DNA of 64,000 bases from positions 1 through 64,000 of the forward strand of contig KK211275.1 in the NCBI GenBank assembly GCA_000621425.1. Direction: 5' to 3'. Made by a program: the position numbers and the translations under genes. The notes below the pieces were generated by a model. That model saw nothing but the letters and a program-made list of their open reading frames with translations. It was not told the DNA's origin and made no database searches. Positions 53,983-63,207 of the stretch are shown here, piece after piece. Position 1 is the stretch's first letter, and every line of letters begins with the position of its first letter. The stretch comes from Lachnospiraceae bacterium AB2028 (GTDB taxonomy: Bacteria; Bacillota; Clostridia; Lachnospirales; Lachnospiraceae).

Positions 53983-55029
53983 TTGAAGGAAAGAATCAGG
54001 GAAAGTAATGGGGTTTACAGAGGCGTTGCGCTGATAATGCTGGTGGCATCAGCTACAGGATTGTTGCCTGCATGGCTGGATGAAGTTTTTTCTATTGCAG
54101 CAGCCCCTATACTGTTTGCATCTGTTGGTGTGGATCTATTTTGTGATAATGACTTAAAAGATGTGGGAGCTACAGTAAAGAAAGCTGCATTCAGGTATTT
54201 GTTACCGTATGCTGTATTTTCTGTTATCTACATTATCATCAGACTTATTCCTTTCTTTAATATAGCAAATGAAAGTGCAGATGGGTCATTATCCGGACTT
54301 ATAGCGGATACGATTACTTTTTACGGCATATCAGTGTTGTGGCTATTTCCTACAGCATTTATAGCGATAGTTGTATATTGTGCAGTAGTCAGGTTCATGT
54401 CTGCAAGGAGTCTTATGGTAATGACTTCGCTTATGACGCTTTCATTTACTGTAATTATCTCACTTACAGAGCTCTTCCCATACAATTTCATTATTGCGGG
54501 GGGGACCGGTGGCGGTGGCTATATGGCACGGATATCCATAGTCTTTTTAAGGGGGCTCTATGGTCTGTTCTTTGTATGTTGTGGCAGCATATGTACGGAA
54601 TTCAGTTCAAAGGTTAAGGAACGCAGGATGCGGCTGGGAATTCCGGGGGGGCTGTTCCTGGCAGCGGGAATTGTCATCGTAGTTCTAATGGATATGGGTA
54701 TTGACTGGCAGAAATTGTATTTCCTGAATGCTGTTCCGTTATTTTTTGCATCAGCCTTTCTTACTATAGGCGCTTGGTTTATCTGTGCCTGGGTTGAAAA
54801 GGTTTATCCTTTAAATTTTTTTGGTGACGATGCTACGGCGGTACTGGTAAGCTTTAAGGATTTGGGAGCTTTAGGACTGGCTACACTTGTTGGGGAGAAT
54901 ATATTCAAAGCTTTTGACAATAATTTTGCCACCAGGATCAGCGTGGCTATAGTTCTTATAGCTGCGGAAATTGTGTGGATACTTGTGCTTAGGCTACCGG
55001 GAATCAGAATCCTTGTGGGTAAGAAATAA
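53983..55029 (+). CDS. Multi-pass membrane protein, possibly acyltransferase-3-like
   Basis: 348 residues from a TTG start after TACGGAGGGC. About ten helices across the whole length, with a layout like acyltransferase family 3 (surface polysaccharide O-acetylation), but the conserved N-terminal His/Arg motifs are not evident. I do not assign a function. Located alone between recJ and a 389-base spacer. Confidence 0.5.
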   Translation: MKERIRESNGVYRGVALIMLVASATGLLPAWLDEVFSIAAAPILFASVGVDLFCDNDLKDVGATVKKAAFRYLLPYAVFSVIYIIIRLIPFFNIANESADGSLSGLIADTITFYGISVLWLFPTAFIAIVVYCAVVRFMSARSLMVMTSLMTLSFTVIISLTELFPYNFIIAGGTGGGGYMARISIVFLRGLYGLFFVCCGSICTEFSSKVKERRMRLGIPGGLFLAAGIVIVVLMDMGIDWQKLYFLNAVPLFFASAFLTIGAWFICAWVEKVYPLNFFGDDATAVLVSFKDLGALGLATLVGENIFKAFDNNFATRISVAIVLIAAEIVWILVLRLPGIRILVGKK

Positions 55030-55257
55030 AAAAGTATCCGGCTTTTACCAGTGATTTCAAGGTAATTGTAAACCTGGATTTATTGATGAATTGTAGCAAT
55101 TCAGGGGTAGAAATATACACTTCTTGTTTACAACATGTTTAAAAGTGCGAGATAGTAGCTTTTAGAAGATGAGAAAACAGAAATGTACCGATTAAAATAC
55201 ACAACAGTTTACAGTTTGTTCATAAAATGTACATATTTGCGAGTTATTATACACCAT

Positions 55258-55330
55258 AGATAGTGAATAACATTACTATCTCCCCCCTCATAAAGGAAGC
55301 TGTCACAGAGTGATGGCTTCTTTTTTATTT
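55258..55330 (+). terminator. Hairpin and strong terminator in the spacer before murE
   Basis: AGATAGT (55258-55264)/ACTATCT (55275-55281) hairpin, then an 11-bp stem GAAGC TGTCAC-AGA-GTGATG GCTTC (55296-55320, two G-U pairs) followed by T6. The terminator lies 265 bases past the membrane gene, so it may end that transcript or a separate small RNA. The rest of 55030-55257 has only a small GAATTG-TAG-CAATTC hairpin and no gene. Confidence 0.75.
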
Positions 55331-55346
55331 CTTCTATCATCCTAAG

Positions 55347-55355
55347 TGGTATAAT
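55347..55355 (+). promoter_or_regulatory. Extended -10 promoter of murE
   Basis: TGGTATAAT at 55347-55355, identical to the element at 42597; start near 55362. AAGGAGAG precedes the murE ATG. Confidence 0.6.
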
Positions 55356-55418
55356 ATCCTTATATTTTCCAATTACAATACAGTTTCTTAATTATGACAT
55401 GAAGGAGAGTAAGATCCT

Positions 55419-56927
55419 ATGGGCAGATCACTAAAGGAACTCTTGGCAGGCTTAGAATGCAATGTATCCGGAAATGACGAAATCGCGGTTTCGGCTCTTG
55501 TATATGATTCAAGAAAGATAGAGAAGGGATGTGCCTTTGTTTGCATAAAGGGTGCCGCTTTTGATGGGCATAGCAAGATAAAGGAAGCTATTGAGAAAGG
55601 TGCTGCTGCAGTTATTGCCGAGGATTCCAATGAATATGTGAAAGATTATAAGATTGGCGCTGATACAGGCAATACCGTCATGGTATATACGGCGGATACA
55701 AGAAAGGCCTTGGGTTATCTTTCAGCGGCCTGGTTTGGTCATCCTGCAGAAAAACTTAAAACAATCGGCATAACCGGAACGAAGGGTAAGACTACATCTA
55801 CCTGCCTGGTCCGGGAGATTCTTGAGAATGCCGGTATAAAGACAGGACTCATAGGCACCATAGAGATTAATACGGGTGCAAGGGTTATCCCGGCACTGAA
55901 TACTACTCCTGAGTCATATCTTATACAGGAATATTTCGCTGAAATGGTCCGTAATGGTTGCAAAGCAGTTGTCATGGAAGTTTCATCCCAGGGACTTATG
56001 ATGTCCAGGGTGGCTGGATTTACCTTCGATTACGGCATATTTACAAACTTAAGCCCGGATCATATAGGGCCTAATGAGCATAAGGATTTTGATGATTATC
56101 TAAACTGCAAGAAAAAACTTTTTTCTTCCTGCCGTGTTGGTATATTCAATGCTGATGATCCATATTTTGAAAACATTTCTGAAGGCTGTACCTGCAGCGT
56201 GGAAACTTTCGGCAGGAGTAACTCCGGGGCTGATATGTCCTATGATCTTACTGCATATGATGCGGGGCTTGTAAATGCAGGCGGCATGCTGGGAGTAAGT
56301 TTTAAGACTATGGGCATGGCGGAGCTGGATGCTTTTATCGACATGCCGGGCAGCTTTTCCGTATATAATGCCCTTACGGCTATCGCTGTCTGCGTTCACT
56401 TTAATGTGGACAATGAGGCCATAATCAAGGGGCTTAAAAATGTAAAGGTGAAGGGGCGCATTGAAATGCTTAATGTTTCGGATGACTATACCCTGATGAT
56501 AGACTATGCCCATAATGCAATGGCTCTTAACTCGCTTTTAGTTACGCTGCATGAGTATGAGCCGGGACGCTTGGTAACGCTTTTTGGCTGCGGCGGAAAC
56601 CGGTCAAGGGAGCGGCGTTTTGAAATGGGTGAGGTTTCAGGAAAGCTTTCAGACCTTACCATAATAACCTCGGACAACCCCAGAAACGAGGAGCCGCTGG
56701 ATATAATCGCTGACATAGAGACCGGCATAAAGAAAACTGACGGTGAATATGTGATTGTTCCGGACAGGAAGGAAGCCATAGCCTATGCGATAGATAATGC
56801 TAAGCCCGGAGATGTGATAGTGCTTGCGGGTAAGGGGCACGAGGACTATCAGGAGATAAAAGGCGTAAAGCACCACATGGACGAGCGGGAGCTGGTTGCC
56901 CAGGTGCTTGCTGAGAGAGGCAAGTGA
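55419..56927 (+). CDS. murE: UDP-MurNAc-tripeptide synthetase (MurE), meso-DAP type
   Basis: 502 residues. ATP site TGTKGKTTS (119-127), central NLSPDHIGPNEHKDFDDY with the catalytic Lys region CKKKLFSS, and D419-N420-P421-R422, the motif that selects meso-diaminopimelate. The usual SSHAL reads SSQGL, a His-to-Gln change seen in a subset of MurE-like enzymes. Adds the third amino acid of the peptidoglycan stem. No other mur genes are adjacent, so a second MurE may exist elsewhere. Confidence 0.88.
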   Translation: MGRSLKELLAGLECNVSGNDEIAVSALVYDSRKIEKGCAFVCIKGAAFDGHSKIKEAIEKGAAAVIAEDSNEYVKDYKIGADTGNTVMVYTADTRKALGYLSAAWFGHPAEKLKTIGITGTKGKTTSTCLVREILENAGIKTGLIGTIEINTGARVIPALNTTPESYLIQEYFAEMVRNGCKAVVMEVSSQGLMMSRVAGFTFDYGIFTNLSPDHIGPNEHKDFDDYLNCKKKLFSSCRVGIFNADDPYFENISEGCTCSVETFGRSNSGADMSYDLTAYDAGLVNAGGMLGVSFKTMGMAELDAFIDMPGSFSVYNALTAIAVCVHFNVDNEAIIKGLKNVKVKGRIEMLNVSDDYTLMIDYAHNAMALNSLLVTLHEYEPGRLVTLFGCGGNRSRERRFEMGEVSGKLSDLTIITSDNPRNEEPLDIIADIETGIKKTDGEYVIVPDRKEAIAYAIDNAKPGDVIVLAGKGHEDYQEIKGVKHHMDERELVAQVLAERGK

Positions 56928-57003
56928 TCATTTCCGTAGGGTTATTGTTTATGGGGATGATGCATGAGTTTCGATACTGGATTTTGGAGTTTTGTAGGAC
57001 TGA

Positions 57004-59316
57004 ATGGGCAGACTGTATGCTGACATAATAATCGATATTTCCACGGAAAAGCTTGACAGGGCTTTTCAGTATCTTGTGCCGGAGGAACTGGCAGGTGAGC
57101 TGCAGGAAGGCATGGAAGTTACCATACCTTTCGGCAAGGGTGACAGTAGGCGAAAGGGCTACGTCATAGGTTTTTCAGATACACCGAATATCGATGTAGA
57201 ACGGATAAAAAGCATCATATGCATAAATAAGACTGCGGTAAGTGCAAAGGGCCGGGTGCTGACGACTGCGGCATGGATAAAGAACAGGTATGGTTCTACT
57301 ATGATAAATGCCCTGCGCACTGTCCTGCCGGTAAAGAAAAAGATAAAAAGTGCAGAATACAGTACGGTGTGCAGGAATGTTACACCGGATGAAATCCAGA
57401 TAGAGATAAAGAAACTGGATCCTGCAAGGTATATTTCAAGAATACGGGTTTTAAATGCTCTTCTTGAGGCAAAAGAAATCCCCCAGAACATGATAACGGA
57501 TAAGCTGGGAGTATCCACATCAGTACTGAAAACCCTTGAAAAAAGGGGATTTATCCGCATAGAAAAGACCAGAGAATATAGGAATCCCATGCCGGACCTT
57601 ATCGGGGCAGGCATGAATGCAAAGGGAATTGTAGAACTTAACGACCTGCAAAAAGAGGTGGTTAACGGAATCCGCGGTGAGATCGCATCGGGAGATCCAA
57701 GGCCCTGTCTTATCCGGGGAGTAACAGGTTCCGGCAAGACGGAAGTCTATATGGAACTCATAGCGGACACCATAAAAAATAGCAGGCAGGCCATTGTTCT
57801 TATTCCGGAGATAGCCCTTACTTTCCAGACACTGATGCGCTTTTACGGAAGGTTTGGCGACAGGGTATCCGTCATCCATTCCAGACTGTCGGATGGGGAG
57901 CGCTACGACCAATATGAGCGTGCTGCTGCAGGACAGCTGGATATAATGATAGGTCCCAGGTCGGCGCTTTTCACACCTTTTGAGAAACTGGGAATGATCA
58001 TAATAGATGAAGAGCATGAGACCAGTTATAAGAGCGAAAAGATGCCGAAATACCACGCAGTGGAAGTGGCTGAATACCTGGCAAAGAGGGAAGGTGCAGC
58101 GCTTATAATGGGATCGGCTACACCGTCCCTTAACAGTTATTATAAAGCAAAAAACGGCGAGTATGCTTTATTTAAGATGGATTCGCGCGCAGGGGAAGGA
58201 AGGCTCCCCACATCCCATATAGTGGACATGCGTGCCGAACTGAAGGCAGGGAACAAAAGCTTTCTGTCAAGGGCTCTTGCGGATGCTATCGCAAAGAGAA
58301 ATGCGGCCGGTGAGCAGAGCATGCTCTTTGTTAACAGACGGGGATTTGCAGGTTTTGTTTCGTGCAGATCCTGCGGATATGTAGTAAAATGTCCTCATTG
58401 CGATGTGTCAATGACGCAGCATATAAACGGCAGGCTTGTGTGCCATTACTGCGGACATACGGAAGGCATGCCTGCAGTATGCCCGAAATGCGGTATGCGC
58501 AGCATAGCAGGTTTCAGGGTTGGAACCGAGGCCGTAGAGAAAGGCCTTAAGGAGATGTATCCCGGAGTGGGGATACTCAGGATGGATGCCGACACCACTA
58601 AGAAGAAGGAAGATTACGAAAAGATTCTTTCTGCTTTTGCAAATGGTGAGGCGCAGATACTCATAGGCACACAGATGATAGTAAAGGGGCATGATTTCCC
58701 TAATGTGACCTTAGTGGGAGCATTGGCGGCGGATATGTCCCTGCATGCGGCCGATTACCATGCAGCGGAACGTACCTTCGAGCTGATAGCCCAGGCAGCA
58801 GGTAGGGCCGGCAGGGGGGCCAGGAAGGGCGAGGTTTTCATACAGAGCTATGACCCCGACCATTTTGCGCTGAAATGCGCGGCAGTCCATGATTACGAAG
58901 GTTTTTATGAGCAGGAGATAGCATACAGGGAGCTGGCGGACTATCCGCCGGCGTGCCATATACTGGTGATGCAGTTTTTCGGGAAGAAACAGGAGGACTG
59001 CATGTCAAGGGCTCAGGAAATGGCAGCAGGTGCAAGGACTTTTTATGCTGATTACAACGCTGATACAGTATCGCAGGAAAATGGTGGCGGGAATACTGCT
59101 GTCCAGAATGAACTGCAGATAATAGGACCTGCCCCGGCGGCAATCAGCAAGATAAAGGATATTTATCGCGTAGGACTGTATTTCAAGCATGAGGATGTAA
59201 ATTTACTTACGGGATTAAAAGATATGGCTGAACAGGCTCAGGAAAAGCATTTTGCTACACCGGGGGATCCGGATGTTTCGATGCAGTTTGATCTTGATCC
59301 GGTAGGAATGTTTTAA
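57004..59316 (+). CDS. priA: Primosomal protein N', replication restart helicase PriA
   Basis: 770 residues. N-terminal DNA-binding domain (ADIIIDISTEKLDRAFQYLVP), Walker A GVTGSGKTEVY, DEEH box, and zinc region with CRSCGYVVKCPHC (C454, C457, C463, C466) and CHYCG/CPKCG. Helicase motif VI AQAAGRAGRG is intact. Reloads the replisome at stalled forks. Often next to def and fmt, as here. Confidence 0.96.
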   Translation: MGRLYADIIIDISTEKLDRAFQYLVPEELAGELQEGMEVTIPFGKGDSRRKGYVIGFSDTPNIDVERIKSIICINKTAVSAKGRVLTTAAWIKNRYGSTMINALRTVLPVKKKIKSAEYSTVCRNVTPDEIQIEIKKLDPARYISRIRVLNALLEAKEIPQNMITDKLGVSTSVLKTLEKRGFIRIEKTREYRNPMPDLIGAGMNAKGIVELNDLQKEVVNGIRGEIASGDPRPCLIRGVTGSGKTEVYMELIADTIKNSRQAIVLIPEIALTFQTLMRFYGRFGDRVSVIHSRLSDGERYDQYERAAAGQLDIMIGPRSALFTPFEKLGMIIIDEEHETSYKSEKMPKYHAVEVAEYLAKREGAALIMGSATPSLNSYYKAKNGEYALFKMDSRAGEGRLPTSHIVDMRAELKAGNKSFLSRALADAIAKRNAAGEQSMLFVNRRGFAGFVSCRSCGYVVKCPHCDVSMTQHINGRLVCHYCGHTEGMPAVCPKCGMRSIAGFRVGTEAVEKGLKEMYPGVGILRMDADTTKKKEDYEKILSAFANGEAQILIGTQMIVKGHDFPNVTLVGALAADMSLHAADYHAAERTFELIAQAAGRAGRGARKGEVFIQSYDPDHFALKCAAVHDYEGFYEQEIAYRELADYPPACHILVMQFFGKKQEDCMSRAQEMAAGARTFYADYNADTVSQENGGGNTAVQNELQIIGPAPAAISKIKDIYRVGLYFKHEDVNLLTGLKDMAEQAQEKHFATPGDPDVSMQFDLDPVGMF

Positions 59317-59348
59317 AGAGAAACGCAAAGGCGGCAGAAAGGAGAGAG

Positions 59349-59474
59349 GCTGAAAGAAATACCCGATGGTATTTCTTTCAGCTGAACCTTGCTGCCGCAA
59401 GACGGCAACAAGGTTCTGGATCGCATCAGAGAATTCGCATTCGCAAATTCTCTTCGCGAAGCCGCTAAAGCGGC
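59349..59474 (+). ncRNA. Four-hairpin array between priA and def
   Basis: GCTGAAAGAAATACC-CGAT-GGTATTTCTTTCAGC (59349-59382, 15 bp perfect); AACCTTG.TGCCG-CAAGA-CGGCA.CAAGGTT (59385-59415); AGAGAATT.GC-ATTC-GC.AATTCTCT (59428-59453); GCCGCT/AGCGGC (59461-59474) just before the def RBS. They are back-to-back with no T tract. The def frame is open through it (from 59389) but the sequence is not coding-like. Function unknown. Confidence 0.6.
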
Positions 59475-59487
59475 AGAAAGGAGTAGT

Positions 59488-59970
59488 ATGGCTGTAAGAC
59501 AGATAAGGGAGATGGGAGATGATGTTCTCACTAAGGAATGCAGGCCGGTCAAGGAGATGACGCCCCATATCTCAGAGCTTATTGATGACATGTTTGAGAC
59601 CATGTACGATGCTAATGGCGTAGGACTTGCTGCGCCGCAGGTGGGCGTATTAAAGCGTATTGTGGTCATTGATGTGGGGGGAGAAGAAGGTGAACCGTTA
59701 TGCCTTATAAATCCTGTTATCACTGAAAAAGATGGCGTACAGACCGGTTACGAAGGTTGTCTTTCCGTTCCTGGCAAGACAGGCACGGTCACAAGGCCGA
59801 ATCATGTTGTGTGCAGGGCTCTGGACCGTGATATGAAAGAAATAGAGGTGGAGGGCACCGAGCTCCTTGCAAGGGCTATATGCCATGAGCTTGACCACTT
59901 AGATGGAAAACTTTATGTGGAGCTGGTAGAAGGCGACCTTCTGGATACTGCATCGGATGATGATGAGTAA
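59488..59970 (+). CDS. def: Peptide deformylase
   Basis: 160 residues from ATG 59488 (AAAGGAG upstream); the frame opens at 59389 in the hairpin array. The three motifs are GVGLAAPQVG, EGCLSVPG and HELDHLDG (metal Cys and two His). Removes the formyl group from new proteins; paired with fmt 44 bases on, and with map in the ribosomal cluster. Confidence 0.97.
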   Translation: MAVRQIREMGDDVLTKECRPVKEMTPHISELIDDMFETMYDANGVGLAAPQVGVLKRIVVIDVGGEEGEPLCLINPVITEKDGVQTGYEGCLSVPGKTGTVTRPNHVVCRALDRDMKEIEVEGTELLARAICHELDHLDGKLYVELVEGDLLDTASDDDE

Positions 59971-60014
59971 AATGCTGATCCCATTGCCGGTCAGATGAGG
60001 CAGAAAGAGGAAAA

Positions 60015-60947
60015 ATGAAGATTGTATTTATGGGAACCCCTGATTTTGCAGTGGGGGCACTTGAGAGCATAATAAAGGCAGGGCACGAAGTGACCTGCGT
60101 TGTGACACAGCCGGACAAGCCAAAGGGCAGGAGCGATAAGCTTGTTCCCTGTCCTGTCAAGGAATGCGCACTGGCACACGGCCTGAATGTTTTTCAGCCT
60201 AAAAAGATAAGGGAGCCGGAGGCTGTAGCAGAACTCAAAAAATATCCGGCAGATATATATGTGGTGGCGGCTTTCGGGCAGATTCTTACAAAGGAGATCC
60301 TGGATTATCCGAAATACGGCTGCGTAAACATACATGCATCGATCCTTCCAAAGTACAGGGGAGCGGCCCCGATACAGCGGGTTATTATAGACGGTGAAAA
60401 GGAAACCGGCGTCACCATAATGCAGATGGATGAGGGCATTGATACAGGGGATATCCTTATGTGCCGCAGGACTGCCATCGGTGATGAAGAGACCGGCGGT
60501 GAGCTATTCGACAGGCTGGCAGGCATAGGTGCAGAACTCATAATAGAGGCACTTCCGCTCATTGAAAGCGGCGCCCTTAATCCTACACCGCAGAATGAGG
60601 CTGAAAGCACTCATGTGCCCATGCTTAAGAAAAGTGACGGACAGATAGACTGGTCCAAGAGCGCAGCTGTCATAAAGAATTTAGTAAGGGGATGCGCACC
60701 CTGGCCCGGGACTTTTACCTTCCTTGACGGAAAGAATCTTAAGATATGGCGCGTGGATGTTGTGGATTCGGCAGATGATAAAGGAAATGCGGCAGGAGAA
60801 ATCACTGTTACGGATTCACGCTTGTTCGTAAAATGCGGTGACGGATCCCTTGAAATAAAGGAGCTCCAGCTTGAGGGCAAGAAACGGATGGATGCAGGCA
60901 GCTTTCTGCGTGGGTATGCCCTAAAGAATAGTACATGTCTGGGATGA
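60015..60947 (+). CDS. fmt: Methionyl-tRNA formyltransferase
   Basis: 310 residues. Start KIVFMGTPDFAV, catalytic region VNIHASILPKYRGAAPIQ (Asn and His), EGIDTGDIL with the catalytic Asp, and a C-terminal OB domain. Formylates Met-tRNA-fMet. AAAGAGGAA upstream. Confidence 0.97.
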   Translation: MKIVFMGTPDFAVGALESIIKAGHEVTCVVTQPDKPKGRSDKLVPCPVKECALAHGLNVFQPKKIREPEAVAELKKYPADIYVVAAFGQILTKEILDYPKYGCVNIHASILPKYRGAAPIQRVIIDGEKETGVTIMQMDEGIDTGDILMCRRTAIGDEETGGELFDRLAGIGAELIIEALPLIESGALNPTPQNEAESTHVPMLKKSDGQIDWSKSAAVIKNLVRGCAPWPGTFTFLDGKNLKIWRVDVVDSADDKGNAAGEITVTDSRLFVKCGDGSLEIKELQLEGKKRMDAGSFLRGYALKNSTCLG

Positions 60948-61042
60948 TGTGAGTAACTTCCACGGTATCTTAGTCAGTCTGCTAAAGACGAAAGAAAATT
61001 TAAAATTAGGTTAATGTGAAATATAAATCGGAGGTGTTAGAT

Positions 61043-61777
61043 ATGCTGTTATATTCCGGCTATTATTATGATTCGAGCCGTTATATGGGCGAGAGTCCGG
61101 TGACTTTTGTTCTTTTTATATTGCTTATGATCGTTACGGTCATATCCCTTATAGCATCGTCCAGCGTAAAATCCACTTTTAGGAAATATCAGAAAATGGC
61201 CAGCAGGTCAGGAATGACCGGAGCTGACTGTGCGGCAACAATGCTCAGGTATGCCGGAATAAATGATGTAAGGGTCCGTCAGGTTCCAGGTGAACTGACC
61301 GATCACTATGACCCAAGGAGCAGGGAAGTATGCCTTTCCGAAAGCGTATACGGAAGTACTTCCGTAGCAGCACTGGGCGTTGCGGCTCATGAGTGCGGAC
61401 ATGCCCTGCAGCATGAGGAAGGCTATGTTCCTTTAAGTATAAGGACCGCAATCCTTCCGGTGGCTAATATAGGCTCAAAACTTGGCTATCCCCTGGTGGT
61501 TATCGGACTGATCATAAGCCAGTTTGATTTTCTGATAGATGTGGGAATCGGATTATTTGCAGCAGCAGTTCTGTTCCAGCTGGTGACTCTGCCTGTGGAA
61601 TTCGATGCATCCGCAAGGGCTGTTAGGCTTACCCAGCAGTACAATATTCTTCTCCCCGAGGAAAAGCCTTACTGTATAAAAGTACTTAAGGCTGCAGGCA
61701 TGACATATCTTGCTTCGGCAGCCATAGCTGTATTACAGCTTTTAAGGCTTATGAGCATCAAGGGCAGGCGGCGCTGA
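61043..61777 (+). CDS. Membrane zinc metallopeptidase, YugP family
   Basis: 244 residues from ATG 61043 (GGAGGTG seven bases upstream; frame opens at GTG 61016). Metal motif HECGH with VAAHECGHALQH, helices at about 20-45 and two or three in the C-terminal half, EFDASARAV after them. Family of uncharacterised neutral zinc proteases found beside rsmB in many Firmicutes. A Tyr-rich N-terminus (SGYYYDSSRY) is typical. Confidence 0.88.
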   Translation: MLLYSGYYYDSSRYMGESPVTFVLFILLMIVTVISLIASSSVKSTFRKYQKMASRSGMTGADCAATMLRYAGINDVRVRQVPGELTDHYDPRSREVCLSESVYGSTSVAALGVAAHECGHALQHEEGYVPLSIRTAILPVANIGSKLGYPLVVIGLIISQFDFLIDVGIGLFAAAVLFQLVTLPVEFDASARAVRLTQQYNILLPEEKPYCIKVLKAAGMTYLASAAIAVLQLLRLMSIKGRRR

Positions 61778-61781
61778 TCCC

Positions 61782-63197
61782 ATGTCAAAAAGTTTTTCGA
61801 ATAAAAAAACAAATAAGTCAAATTCAGGAAAGGTCTCTGAGAGCAGGAAAATTGTTCTCGAGATCCTTCTTTGCGTTGAGGAAAATGAAAAGAAGGAATT
61901 ACTGCAGGGCGATGTGATAAAGGCGGCGCTTGAAAAATACGATTATCTTCCTGTTTCGGATAAAGCATTTATCAGAAGACTTTCATTAGACTGCATAGAA
62001 AAAAGATTGCTGCTTGATTATGTAACAGACTGTTACTCAAAAGTGAAAGTCAAAAAAATGAAACCTGCTATCCGCAATATCATAAGGATGGGATGCGACC
62101 AGATTCTTTTTATGGATTCCATTCCCGATGCGGCGGCATGTGACGAGGCTGTAAAGCTTGCGGAATCAAAAGGCTTTCGCGGGCTTAAGGGATTTGTAAA
62201 CGGGGTGCTCAGAACCATATCAAGACAAAAGAATGACATACCCTGGCCTGATGAAAAGAGTGAACGTAAGCGTTTTCTTTCTGTGAAATATTCTGTTCCG
62301 GAATGGATAGTAAAATACCTGTCAGAACGTTTCAGTGATGAGATGGCATCTCTTATTTGCGGATCCTGTGCCAGGACCCGTCCGGTGACTGTGAGATATT
62401 GCGGCAATCTTTCTGATGAGTCTGAGATAATCAAAAAGATAGAAGAAAGTGGTGCTTCGGTATCGGTTAATCCTTATCAGGAGCATTCGTTTTTTCTGGA
62501 AAACATTTCCGGTATGCGCAGTGTGCCGGGATTTTCGGAAGGTCAGCTTGCACTTCAGGATACGGCATCAATGCTTGCAGTGCGTTGTGCCGGAATAAAA
62601 AACGGTGACACAGTTTTAGATCTATGCGCGGCCCCTGGCGGAAAGAGCTGCTATGCCGCAGATCTTTCCGGTGACGGTCATGTATATGCTTATGACATAT
62701 CGGAAACAAGGGCAGAGCGTATAAAGGAAAATGCTGATAGGCTTAACCTTTCTAATATAACTGTAGGCGTAAGGGATGCGCTTATACCGGACGAAGAAAT
62801 GTACGGAAAGTGTGATGTGGTACTCTGTGACCTTCCATGTTCAGGCCTGGGCGTCATAGGCCGCAAGCCTGACATCAAATACAGATTAAAGACGGAAGAT
62901 ATAAAGGAACTGGCGGCACTTCAGAAAAAAATTCTTGATGTGGCAGCCGCGTATGTAAAGCCGGGAGGAACCCTTCTTTATTCCACCTGCACAGTCACTA
63001 AGGAAGAGAATGAAGATAACCGTACCTATTTCATTGGGAAACACATTGAATTTAAAGTCGACAGCATAGAATCTTACCTTCCGGAATGTCTTCAGACTGA
63101 TACCGCAGCCGATGGTTATACCACCTTACTTACAGGAATTCCCGAAGGAATGCCACTGATGGATGGTTTCTTTATTGCAAGGTTTGTACGAATGTAA
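61782..63197 (+). CDS. rsmB: 16S rRNA (cytosine-967-C5) methyltransferase RsmB
   Basis: 471 residues. N-terminal NusB-like RNA-binding domain (25-165), then the methyltransferase with VLDLCAAPGGKSCYAADL, catalytic CDLPCSGLGVIGRKPD and STCTVTKEEN (second Cys). Starts four bases after the protease stop. Confidence 0.95.
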   Translation: MSKSFSNKKTNKSNSGKVSESRKIVLEILLCVEENEKKELLQGDVIKAALEKYDYLPVSDKAFIRRLSLDCIEKRLLLDYVTDCYSKVKVKKMKPAIRNIIRMGCDQILFMDSIPDAAACDEAVKLAESKGFRGLKGFVNGVLRTISRQKNDIPWPDEKSERKRFLSVKYSVPEWIVKYLSERFSDEMASLICGSCARTRPVTVRYCGNLSDESEIIKKIEESGASVSVNPYQEHSFFLENISGMRSVPGFSEGQLALQDTASMLAVRCAGIKNGDTVLDLCAAPGGKSCYAADLSGDGHVYAYDISETRAERIKENADRLNLSNITVGVRDALIPDEEMYGKCDVVLCDLPCSGLGVIGRKPDIKYRLKTEDIKELAALQKKILDVAAAYVKPGGTLLYSTCTVTKEENEDNRTYFIGKHIEFKVDSIESYLPECLQTDTAADGYTTLLTGIPEGMPLMDGFFIARFVRM

Positions 63198-63207
63198 TAA
63201 ATAATTT

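Noticed and set aside
55030-55257. Replication origin suggested by A/T-rich repeats of TTTACA and TGTAAAC
   Set aside because: No DnaA-box cluster or dnaA/dnaN neighbours; the copies are few and irregular.
59389-59487. A longer N-terminus for peptide deformylase
   Set aside because: The region is an array of hairpins; ATG 59488 has a good RBS and matches the usual family start.
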